Assembly: GCA_036498565.1 (NCBI GenBank)
Contig: DASYFG010000002.1
Coordinates: 124,001 to 188,000 of the forward strand
Length of the DNA: 64,000 nt
Direction of reading: 5' to 3'
Source: DASYFG01 sp036498565
GTDB taxonomy: Bacteria > Bacillota > Bacilli > Lactobacillales > Lactobacillaceae
Part shown: piece after piece, positions 51,055-58,401 of the stretch
Position numbering within the stretch: the first letter of the stretch is position 1
Layout: every line of letters starts with the position of its first letter
Program-made: the position numbers and the translations under genes
Notes under the pieces: generated by a model
The model's input: the letters and a program-made list of their open reading frames with translations, nothing else
Told to the model about the DNA's origin: nothing
Databases searched by the model: none

Positions 51055-51080
51055 AAAAGCAGCTCGTTGAGCTGCTTTTT
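51053..51080 (+). terminator. Terminator, left boundary of the AT-rich cassette
   Basis: AAAAAAGCAGCTC-GTT-GAGCTGCTTTTT. The same 28 bases occur in inverted orientation at 54453-54480. Confidence 0.9.
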
Positions 51081-51220
51081 GTGAATTGGTGAATATGTCA
51101 AATGATACATTCATCGGCAAATGTATTCGATTTGTTATGTTCTGGTTGTGCATTTGTTAGTAAAAAGTTTTATTCTTTTAACTAATGGGATTAGCCAGAA
51201 AACATCGTAAAGGAGTCTCA

Positions 51221-53413
51221 ATGATGGCAGATCAAAAAGTGTTGGACGTACAAAGGTGGCTTAATGCAACATATGGTGGTGTTGCAGGGTACGATGAGGT
51301 TGATGAAGATGGAAATACGGGCTGGGCTACAATCTATTCACTAATAGAGGGTTTACAGCATGAGCTTGGCATTACTAGTCTTGCACAAGCCTTTGGTCCT
51401 GCAACTAGTGCAGCTTATGATGAACAAATAACAGAGAAGCTTACAATTGGATATTCGGGAAATGTTGTTTATCTTATTCAAGGCGCTTTTTGGGCGAAAG
51501 GAATCAATCCTGTTGATTTTGATGGGAATTTTACTGAAAACACTTTAAGTGCGGTAAAAGAGTTGCAGGCTGATGCTGGATTTAGCAATCCAGATGGCGT
51601 ATTAAATGCCATGTGGGCTAAAGCGTTGTTCGATATGAGCGCTTTTGTTCTTGTGAGTGGCGGTGATTCTAATATTCGTCAAATGCAACAATATATTAAT
51701 CAAAATTATTATGAATACACCGGTATTTTACCTGCAGACGGTATCTATCAGCGTGATACAAACACTGCATTAATCTACGCGGTTCAAGCAGAGGAAGGAT
51801 TATCTACTGAGGTTGCAAATGGCGTATTTGGTCCTACAACTGCCAGCGACTATCAAGCCGCATATAATTCAGGATTAAGTTCAAAGCTTATTTTGCTTAT
51901 TCAATATGCGCTGTATGTAAATATGCATCAATTTTTAGATGATGCAGGTTCGTCAAGTCCAAAAATTGTATTTAATGGTATTGTAGATGATAATACTAGT
52001 CAAATTATTTCTTTGTTTCAAGAGTTCATGAAACTAGACCCTGTTCAAAGTGGTGAACCTGATTTAATGACAATGTACTCTCTGATGACCTCTAATGGGA
52101 ATCCTAATCGATATTTTTGGGCAGCTGATACTGCGACACAACTGACACCAACGATGGTACAACAGCTAGTGGATTACGAATTAAACTACATTGGAAGATA
52201 TTTGACGGGTACGGTTGGTGCTGAAGAAATACCCAAAAATTTAACGCGTGCTGAAGTGGAGTCGATTTTAGATGCAGGACTAGCATTAATTCCAATATAT
52301 CAAGATAATTATCCAACAATTGATTACTTTACGGAAGCACAGGGACAAAGTGATGCATATCAAGCTATGCTTGCAGCAGCAAAATTAGGGTTACCTGCTG
52401 GCACATATATTTACTTTGCGGTTGATATTGACGCTCAACAAGGTGATATCGATACTAATATTTTGCCGTATTTTAAAGGTGTTCAGTCTACTATACTGTC
52501 TAATCAATTTAATGTTCTTTATCACTATGGTGTATACGGAACACGAAATGTTGTGCAAAATATTTATGATTTTGATTCAAGCATACTAGGTTATATTTCA
52601 AATATGTCATCAGGGTACTCTGGAAATTTGGGATATGCACAGCCTTTGAATTGGGCATTCGATCAATTTTATGAAGATGATGCTGGTGTTGGCGATGTTC
52701 CGTCAATAGATCGAGTAGCAGCCTCAGGATTGGATGAGGGAGTTACAACATTAGTTGAACCTTTGACGGATATTTGGGTTGAAAAATTAGGTTGGTCAGC
52801 TGTAAATAAAATAATTGCATCTGGTGAATTAACGTTGGATGGACCGAAAAAAGTAGTCGTAAATACTGAAATTCTTAAAATTACAACTTGGTTATCGACG
52901 GAATCAAGTATAGGTGATTCGGAAAACACTGTCTCATTCAATGTTACCAATGGTGAAATAGAAGCAAAATTTGGTGAAAATGTTAAGTTAGTATTTGGTG
53001 ATGAAGCAACAAATTTGGCAATTAATGGTATTAATAGTCTATTCTCAGAATTTGATGATGGTAAAATAACATTAGATGGTAGTTATGTAGATGGCGTGAT
53101 TGATGTGACGGTTGATTTGGTGTATTTTGAAACAAAGGATAGTATCGTTGAAGAAAGTAGTCACCTGAATTTTGAAATCATTGTTGATCTGAATATTGAT
53201 GATGATTCAGATGCCCTACATGACGCGGAGGTATCTTTTATTGATAAAGTTAAAAACTTAGGCAACGATCAGGAAAATATTAGTTGGTCAACAGCAGGAA
53301 TACTGGTATTAGCAGCAGTTGTTACTTTGGCTGATTGGCCAGGCGATTTGGCGGCGGGGGCGGCCACGGTATTGGAGTTTTTGGAATATCTGTTTGGAAA
53401 AGTAGCGGTGTAA
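51221..53413 (+). CDS. Peptidoglycan-binding/DUF1906 (glycoside hydrolase-like) protein, YbfG-like
   Basis: This 730-residue protein has four peptidoglycan-binding-like repeats (about residues 5-290, each with a D/N-G...T...A...Q pattern), a DUF1906/Rv2525c-type TIM-barrel domain (about 310-530: IGRYLTG, ALIPIYQDNYPTIDYF, GTYIYFAVDIDAQQGDI), a C-terminal acidic domain of unknown type (about 545-695) and a hydrophobic Ala/Gly/Leu tail (about 698-730). No signal peptide is visible although the domains suggest wall contact. Architecture and length recall Bacillus subtilis YbfG. The start is one of two adjacent ATGs behind AAAGGAG. Codon use is AT-rich compared with neighbours, which points to transfer. 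Confidence 0.8.
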   Translation: MMADQKVLDVQRWLNATYGGVAGYDEVDEDGNTGWATIYSLIEGLQHELGITSLAQAFGPATSAAYDEQITEKLTIGYSGNVVYLIQGAFWAKGINPVDFDGNFTENTLSAVKELQADAGFSNPDGVLNAMWAKALFDMSAFVLVSGGDSNIRQMQQYINQNYYEYTGILPADGIYQRDTNTALIYAVQAEEGLSTEVANGVFGPTTASDYQAAYNSGLSSKLILLIQYALYVNMHQFLDDAGSSSPKIVFNGIVDDNTSQIISLFQEFMKLDPVQSGEPDLMTMYSLMTSNGNPNRYFWAADTATQLTPTMVQQLVDYELNYIGRYLTGTVGAEEIPKNLTRAEVESILDAGLALIPIYQDNYPTIDYFTEAQGQSDAYQAMLAAAKLGLPAGTYIYFAVDIDAQQGDIDTNILPYFKGVQSTILSNQFNVLYHYGVYGTRNVVQNIYDFDSSILGYISNMSSGYSGNLGYAQPLNWAFDQFYEDDAGVGDVPSIDRVAASGLDEGVTTLVEPLTDIWVEKLGWSAVNKIIASGELTLDGPKKVVVNTEILKITTWLSTESSIGDSENTVSFNVTNGEIEAKFGENVKLVFGDEATNLAINGINSLFSEFDDGKITLDGSYVDGVIDVTVDLVYFETKDSIVEESSHLNFEIIVDLNIDDDSDALHDAEVSFIDKVKNLGNDQENISWSTAGILVLAAVVTLADWPGDLAAGAATVLEFLEYLFGKVAV

Positions 53414-53414
53414 A

Positions 53415-53948
53415 ATGAATAACGACATAATACGTTCAACTTGGCATAAAGAAGAGCTAGACACGATTAGCAAACGGTATCGTGATTTTCAGCGCCATTA
53501 TGCAGGCCTTGAAAATACATGGAATTTGTTTGTTATGATTGCTTTTTCGGTTGCTTGGCTAATTGTTGATCAAAATTTGTGGCTTTTGAAAGACCATCCA
53601 ATCCAGTGGTTATTATTGTTACCTTATGCAATCGTGCCCATTTTGTTGGTAATTTTTGGTATTAAAAATATTGGGAATTTAAATTTAATGTATGAGAATG
53701 AAACCACAACTTATATTTTCAACATTAATGATTGGCAAAATAAATTACTGACAGGTGCGTTGATTTTAGATAATCAGTATTTAATTCTGTACGTGCAATC
53801 TGATTTAACGAATAGATTTGGCCGTGAGGCGATTATTTTGCATAAAGAGGATAATGTTGTAGCATTTGATGAGCTAGATTATTATTTAAAAATTCGTGCG
53901 CAAGAGAAGAAGTTTAAATACATCTCTAACGTTAGGAGTGTGAAATGA
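53415..53948 (+). CDS. Two-segment membrane protein, first of a related pair
   Basis: This 177-residue protein has a polar N-terminal helix, two membrane segments (about 35-55 and 63-85) and a soluble C-domain. The stretch QYLILYVQ...AIILHKEDNVVAFDEL resembles GYLVVQFR...WLVLRKSDNITEFDEI of the next gene, so the two are distant paralogues. It begins one base after the large DUF1906 gene stops. No known family was recognised; the layout suggests YcxB-like proteins only loosely. Confidence 0.78.
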   Translation: MNNDIIRSTWHKEELDTISKRYRDFQRHYAGLENTWNLFVMIAFSVAWLIVDQNLWLLKDHPIQWLLLLPYAIVPILLVIFGIKNIGNLNLMYENETTTYIFNINDWQNKLLTGALILDNQYLILYVQSDLTNRFGREAIILHKEDNVVAFDELDYYLKIRAQEKKFKYISNVRSVK

Positions 53949-54448
53949 AAAGTTATTTCACCGGTACTGAGTTACAAGAAATTCAGCATAATTATCGTCG
54001 CTTAATTAAACGTAATCGACCTTTTAGTTATCGATTTGGAACGTTAGTGATTCGTTTGTACGCAATTTATTTAATTCTCTTTAATCGGAATTTGTATCTG
54101 ATTTTGAATTGGCATTGGATAATTTGGTTGTTTTCATTGGCTTATTTCATTGTACCTGTTGCTTTTTGGCGACGTTGGTCATGGGATCCATTTTATGCAA
54201 CATTTCATAAGTCGTCGCTTATCAGCAGGGAATTCGAAATGACAGCGATAAATTTTAGTCAATGTGAACCTTATGCAATGGTATATTCACAGGGATATTT
54301 AGTGGTGCAGTTTCGTGAGAAAAAGTCGTGGTTAGTGCTTAGAAAAAGCGATAATATCACTGAATTTGACGAAATTTTTCGAGATGCAAGCCGACGCAGT
54401 CAATACAAAGTAGTAGACAACACTGAATCAGAAAACATGTTCAGATAA
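53945..54448 (+). CDS. Two-segment membrane protein, second of a related pair
   Basis: This 167-residue protein has the same plan as its upstream neighbour: polar start, two membrane segments (about 32-50 and 57-75) and a C-domain ending KSDNITEFDEIFRDASRRSQ. Its ATG overlaps the previous stop by four bases. Coupled to a large wall-directed protein, the pair could be immunity, anchoring or export partners; this is inference. Base composition is as AT-rich as the rest of the cassette. Confidence 0.78.
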   Translation: MKSYFTGTELQEIQHNYRRLIKRNRPFSYRFGTLVIRLYAIYLILFNRNLYLILNWHWIIWLFSLAYFIVPVAFWRRWSWDPFYATFHKSSLISREFEMTAINFSQCEPYAMVYSQGYLVVQFREKKSWLVLRKSDNITEFDEIFRDASRRSQYKVVDNTESENMFR

Positions 54449-54450
54449 CT

Positions 54451-54482
54451 AAAAAAAGCAGCTCAACGAGCTGCTTTTTTTT
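54451..54482 (+). terminator. Bidirectional terminator, right boundary of the AT-rich cassette
   Basis: AAAAAGCAGCTC-AAC-GAGCTGCTTTTTT is the exact reverse complement of the terminator at 51053. It serves the cassette and the convergent gene at 54481. Confidence 0.9.
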
Positions 54483-55245
54483 AATGATAAATTCCCCAAA
54501 CAATCAGCGCTTGGAGCACTAATAAAACGCTATATTGCCAATTGCCCGGTTGGGCGCGCATGAATTGCATTAACCAGGCGAATGCGATCAAGACAATTAG
54601 CGCCAACCCTTGCGCATCGCTGCGATAGCTTAGTAACGCGGCGACCAATAAGCCGGCTGTTAGCAAACTTAATTGGCGACCATGCGCATTTGGCAGTAAA
54701 ATGGCTGTGTAAGTGAAGGTGAAGCTTAGCATCAGTGGCAATAATGACCACAAAAATGGGCGGGTAAGATAGCCATTAGCGAGATAAAAAATGCTGACGG
54801 GCACCGCTAAACCGCCTAAAACGGTGAGCAAAACCAAACCTAAAATCGACTGCATCCCCAACCAATGTTGCTGTAATAACGCTAACACGGCGACCAATAA
54901 AATCAATAAAATAAAGACTTCATGGCGCGTGTGCAAAAGCGGATTAAGCGCCAAAAAACCACTTAATCCAAGCAAAGGCCAACTCAGATAACTACGGAAA
55001 TTTTGCGTAATAATCAAACTAAACGCCACCGCCACGACAATCGTAAAGAGAATTAACGGCGTAAGATGCGGTTTGTTTTCCGCAATATGCGTGGCGTATT
55101 GCAAAGGAAACGCCCACCAAATCAAATTCAATGACGCGACGTTCAAGCCAAGCGGCAACCAAAATTTCCAGTTCGTCCAATTGACCGGCAGAAAATTTTC
55201 AAATGGCCGGCGTTTGTAAATGTCATGTTGAGACCGTTGTTCCAT
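54481..55245 (-). CDS. Polytopic membrane protein, unknown function
   Basis: This 254-residue protein has a polar N-terminus (EQRSQHDIYKRRPFENFLP) and about eight hydrophobic segments with no charged motif that I recognise. ATG 55245 follows AAGGAG at the right spacing; an upstream in-frame ATG does not. It is a single gene between the cassette and metK. Base composition matches the chromosome, so it marks the cassette's outer edge. Confidence 0.75.
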   Translation of the reverse strand: MEQRSQHDIYKRRPFENFLPVNWTNWKFWLPLGLNVASLNLIWWAFPLQYATHIAENKPHLTPLILFTIVVAVAFSLIITQNFRSYLSWPLLGLSGFLALNPLLHTRHEVFILLILLVAVLALLQQHWLGMQSILGLVLLTVLGGLAVPVSIFYLANGYLTRPFLWSLLPLMLSFTFTYTAILLPNAHGRQLSLLTAGLLVAALLSYRSDAQGLALIVLIAFAWLMQFMRAQPGNWQYSVLLVLQALIVWGIYH

Positions 55246-55285
55246 GCGTAAGCTCCTTGATAAATCCATTTTAGCATGCTTCAAG

Positions 55286-55314
55286 TTGTTTAAAAAGGTG
55301 AATTCTGTTACAAT
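55286..55314 (+). promoter_or_regulatory. Promoter of metK
   Basis: TTGTTT (55286-55291), a 17-base spacer and TACAAT (55309-55314). Confidence 0.65.
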
Positions 55315-55330
55315 AAAGCTATCAATTAAA

Positions 55331-55507
55331 TAGCGCTATCGAGAGTAGGCGAGTGATACAGCACTGTGACCCTACACCAACCGACATTAGAAACGTGTTG
55401 TGAACTTGGACTTTGTCCGAACGTTCTCCACACGCTGCACGGTGGTAATTCTGTAAGATGGTCAAACTCAGTTCAAAACGAGTGCGATTATCGCGCTCGT
55501 TTTTTTG
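55331..55507 (+). promoter_or_regulatory. Divergent S-box (SAM-I-like) riboswitch with terminator upstream of metK
   Basis: The order ATCGAGAG, a helix GTAGG/CCTAC, CCAACC, a long P3 (CGTGT-t-G-t-GAAC with GTTC-tc-CACACG), then GGTGGTAATTC and AAGATG follows the S-box core (ATCAAGAG, GCAACC, GGTGCTAATTCC, AGAT). P4 seems reduced. The terminator is AACGAG-t-GCG pairing with CGC-g-CTCGTT plus T residues (55477-55507). SAM produced by MetK would shut off its own synthesis. No SMK-box was found. Confidence 0.6.
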
Positions 55508-55536
55508 ATAAAAAAATCAATTGGAGAACAATATTT

Positions 55537-56730
55537 ATGACAGAACGACAATTTTTTAGTAGTGAATCCGTAGCGGTGGGGCACCCAGATAAGGTTGCTG
55601 ACCAAATTGCTGATGCGATTTTGGACGCAGTGTTGACTCAAGACCCAAAGGCGCGTAGTGCCGTGGAAGTGACCGTTTCAACTGGGGATGTGTCAATTTT
55701 TGGGGAATTGTCAACCGACGCTTATGTGAACATTCGCCAAATCGCCACTGACACCATTCGTGAAATTGGGTACAACGATGCAGCGCTTGGCTTTGCAGCT
55801 GATTCAGTCAACGTCGCCAACAAAATCGTTGAACAATCACCGGATATTGCCCAAGGTGTGGATGCGGCTTTGGAAGTACGTGAAAATGGTTCGCAAGATC
55901 AATATGATTTGATTGGTGCTGGGGATCAAGGCTTGATGTTTGGGTTTGCGACGAATGAAACGGCCAATTACTTGCCGTTAGCTTTGGACTTGTCACATGC
56001 CTTGATGCGCCAAATTAAAGACGTGCGCGAAGCCGGAACTTTGGCTTACTTGCGTCCCGATGCCAAAGCAGCGATCACGGTTGAATTAGACGCTAACAAC
56101 CAACCATTCCGCGTGGAGACGATTGTTTTGTCAACGCAACATGCAGATGGGATTGATTTGAACACGTTGCGCGAGGACATTAAGCGCGAAGTGATTTTGC
56201 CAACGATTCCAGCTGATTTGTTGGATGCTGACACGAAGTATTTGATTAACCCTTCTGGGCGCTTCGTTTTGGGTGGACCGCAAGCTGATTCTGGTTTGAC
56301 CGGCCGTAAAATCATCGTGGACACTTACGGTGGGGCAGCGCATCACGGTGGTGGTGCTTTTTCTGGAAAAGATGCCACGAAGGTGGACCGTTCAGCCGCT
56401 TACATGGCGCGTTACATTGCTAAAAACTTGGTTGCTGCCGGCGCCGCAGACAAATTAGAAGTGCAACTAGCTTACGCAATCGGTGTGGCGCAACCAATTT
56501 CAGTGGCGGTTGATGCTTTTGGTACTGCCAAAGTTGACGAAGATGCGATTGTGCGCACGGTTCGTGAATTATTTGACTTGCGTCCAGCCGCAATTATTGA
56601 CACGTTGGATTTGCAACGACCAATTTATGCCAAAACAGCAGCCTTTGGCCACTTTGGACGTCCGGATTTGGATTTGCCATGGGAAAAGTTGAATCGGGTA
56701 GCCGACATTCAAGCGGCGTTGGGTTTGTAA
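55537..56730 (+). CDS. metK: S-adenosylmethionine synthetase
   Basis: MetK makes SAM from methionine and ATP. The 397-residue protein has SESVAVGHPDKVADQIADAI, GAGDQGLMFGFA, GGPQADSGLTGRKIIVDTYG and GGGAFSGKDATKVDRSAAY, the full set of family motifs. ATTGGAG precedes the ATG after the leader terminator. A longer reading from upstream would run through the riboswitch and was rejected. Confidence 0.96.
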   Translation: MTERQFFSSESVAVGHPDKVADQIADAILDAVLTQDPKARSAVEVTVSTGDVSIFGELSTDAYVNIRQIATDTIREIGYNDAALGFAADSVNVANKIVEQSPDIAQGVDAALEVRENGSQDQYDLIGAGDQGLMFGFATNETANYLPLALDLSHALMRQIKDVREAGTLAYLRPDAKAAITVELDANNQPFRVETIVLSTQHADGIDLNTLREDIKREVILPTIPADLLDADTKYLINPSGRFVLGGPQADSGLTGRKIIVDTYGGAAHHGGGAFSGKDATKVDRSAAYMARYIAKNLVAAGAADKLEVQLAYAIGVAQPISVAVDAFGTAKVDEDAIVRTVRELFDLRPAAIIDTLDLQRPIYAKTAAFGHFGRPDLDLPWEKLNRVADIQAALGL

Positions 56731-56731
56731 A

Positions 56732-57229
56732 ATGACGCATGTGATTCACCCGTTTGCACCGGTTTTTGATGCGCAATCGCGGGTCTTAATTTTGGGTTCG
56801 CTGCCTTCGCCAAAATCACGTGAATTTGGTTTTTATTACGGGCATCCGCAAAATGTGTTTTGGTCGACGCTGGCCAAAGTTTTACAAGTTGCCGAACCGG
56901 ACAAAACACCCGCGGCGCGTGAAGCATTTTTGCATGAACACCACGTGGCGTTGTACGATGTGGTGATTGAAGCTGACATTCAAGGCGCACAAGACGCCAC
57001 GATTGTAAATCCCGTGGTGGCGGATTTGGCGCCAATTTTAGCGAGCGCGCCGATCGAACGGATTTTTGTCGAAGGGCGCAAAGCCGAGCAGTTATATGCG
57101 CAATTTATTTTGCCAAAACTCGCGCTTCCAGCGACTTATTTGCCGTCAACGAGTCCGGCCAATCGCTTCACACAACAAAAACCGAGTTACTGGGAAAGTT
57201 GGCAACAAGTTGCCCAAGTTTTCCAATAA
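56732..57229 (+). CDS. DNA-deoxyinosine glycosylase, UDG family 6 (HDG)
   Basis: This 165-residue protein of the uracil-DNA glycosylase superfamily has LILGSLPSPKSREFGFYYGH followed by PQNVFW, and LPSTSPANR near the C-terminus, both characteristic of family 6 hypoxanthine-DNA glycosylases that remove deaminated adenine. The ATG follows the metK stop by one base; coupling to metK has no clear meaning. Confidence 0.85.
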   Translation: MTHVIHPFAPVFDAQSRVLILGSLPSPKSREFGFYYGHPQNVFWSTLAKVLQVAEPDKTPAAREAFLHEHHVALYDVVIEADIQGAQDATIVNPVVADLAPILASAPIERIFVEGRKAEQLYAQFILPKLALPATYLPSTSPANRFTQQKPSYWESWQQVAQVFQ

Positions 57230-57257
57230 AAAAGCAGCCCGCAACAGGCTGCTTTTT
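57228..57257 (+). terminator. Bidirectional terminator
   Basis: AAAAAGCAGCC pairs with GGCTGCTTTTT. It separates the glycosylase gene from the convergent cyclophilin gene. Confidence 0.85.
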
Positions 57258-58029
57258 ACTTTGCTTCTTTTTCAACGGTAATTGATTTGATTTTGACAGG
57301 ATTAACTGGCGTTGAATCTTCGCCGTTCGCTGATTTTTTGACTTTGGCATTGGCGATATTATCGACCACGTCCATGCCGCTTAAGACTTGACCAAAGACG
57401 GTGTAATTGCCGTCAAGATTGGGATTACCACCTTTTTTGTAGGCGTCGATAATCTTTTTTGGATAGTTATCGCTGCTCAAAGACTTGCTTTGATCGTCTT
57501 TGTTTTGGTTAATGAAGAACTGCGAACCGTTCGTGTCCGCACCGGCGTTGGCCATTGAAAGCGCGCCGCGAATGTTGTACAACGAATCAGAAATTTCGTT
57601 TGTGAAGCCATTCCCAGAATCTTTACTTTTGTCTTTGCCTTTCCAAATGGATTGACCGCCGGAACCGTCACCCTTTGGATCGCCACCTTGAATCATGAAA
57701 TCTTTGATGACACGGTGGAATTTCAAGCCATTGTAGTAACCGGCTTTGGCGTGCACGATGAAGTTTTCCACGGCCAAAGGCGCGTACTTGTTGAACAGTT
57801 TGATTTTGATGTCACCGGCAGTTGTGTGCACCACAACCAAACTTTCGTTTTTGGCGACGGTCGTTGTGAGTTGTGGCAAAGCCGTGTGACTGAAATCTTT
57901 TTTAGAACTTGTGGCTGCACTGCTGGTTGCAGTTGGCGTGTTGGCTTTTTGCGTAAAAAGCAAGATACCACTAATCAAAACGATAACGGCAGCCGCCAAA
58001 CTGGCAAGTGTGATGAGTTGTTTGTTCAT
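57256..58029 (-). CDS. Membrane-anchored cyclophilin-type peptidyl-prolyl isomerase
   Basis: This 257-residue protein has an N-terminal signal anchor (about residues 8-27, no lipobox Cys), a Ser/Thr/Ala linker and a cyclophilin domain with FHRVIKDFMIQGGDPKGDG, NGSQFFINQ and TVFGQVLSGMDVVD. It should assist folding of exported proteins outside the membrane. ATG 58029 gives a normal signal anchor; a TTG seven codons upstream is possible. Confidence 0.9.
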   Translation of the reverse strand: MNKQLITLASLAAAVIVLISGILLFTQKANTPTATSSAATSSKKDFSHTALPQLTTTVAKNESLVVVHTTAGDIKIKLFNKYAPLAVENFIVHAKAGYYNGLKFHRVIKDFMIQGGDPKGDGSGGQSIWKGKDKSKDSGNGFTNEISDSLYNIRGALSMANAGADTNGSQFFINQNKDDQSKSLSSDNYPKKIIDAYKKGGNPNLDGNYTVFGQVLSGMDVVDNIANAKVKKSANGEDSTPVNPVKIKSITVEKEAK

Positions 58030-58086
58030 GTGTGAAAAAACACCTTTCAAAGTTATTGTTTCTATTATAACAAGTTCTAAAAAGAA

Positions 58087-58115
58087 TTGTTTTTGCCGTT
58101 AGAATTTGTTAAGAT
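58087..58115 (+). promoter_or_regulatory. Promoter of leuS
   Basis: TTGTTT (58087-58092), a 17-base spacer and TAAGAT (58110-58115). Confidence 0.6.
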
Positions 58116-58121
58116 TAAGCT

Positions 58122-58352
58122 ATTGATGAGCACTAGTAAGTGGCGGCTGGCAAACAGCAATCGGGCGGGGATGCAAGCTCGGCAAGGTCAAAACTGAACT
58201 CGGCTTAGAAGCTTGCTGGTGAATTTTAGTAGTCGGCGACGTGTCATTCGCGTTAAGAATGTTCGAGGCAGCGTGAGCTGCGAACTCGGGTGGTACCACG
58301 ATGAATTTAGTCGTCCCGTTTCTGTGTTTTTGCGCGGAAACGGGATTTTTTA
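58122..58352 (+). promoter_or_regulatory. T-box leader of leuS
   Basis: The T-box core CTCGGGTGGTACCACGA is at about 58285-58301. The terminator pairs CCCGTTTC (58315) with GAAACGGG (58337) and runs into T residues. The distal GGGGATGCAAGCTC segment of stem I is present. I could not fix the specifier codon by eye, though CTC occurs in the lower part of stem I. The length is normal, with no inserted element. Confidence 0.9.
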
Positions 58353-58401
58353 GTTGGTTGGCGGAGCAGCTTTGCACCCGCTAAAATATAAGGAGCACGA
58401 A

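Noticed and set aside
51053..54482. Prophage or integrative element as the source of the AT-rich cassette
   Set aside because: No integrase, capsid, terminase, conjugation gene or tRNA attachment site is visible; only three coupled genes between terminators.
55366..55536. Extended metK reading frame through the leader
   Set aside because: It runs through the riboswitch and terminator; the usual MetK N-terminus starts at 55537.
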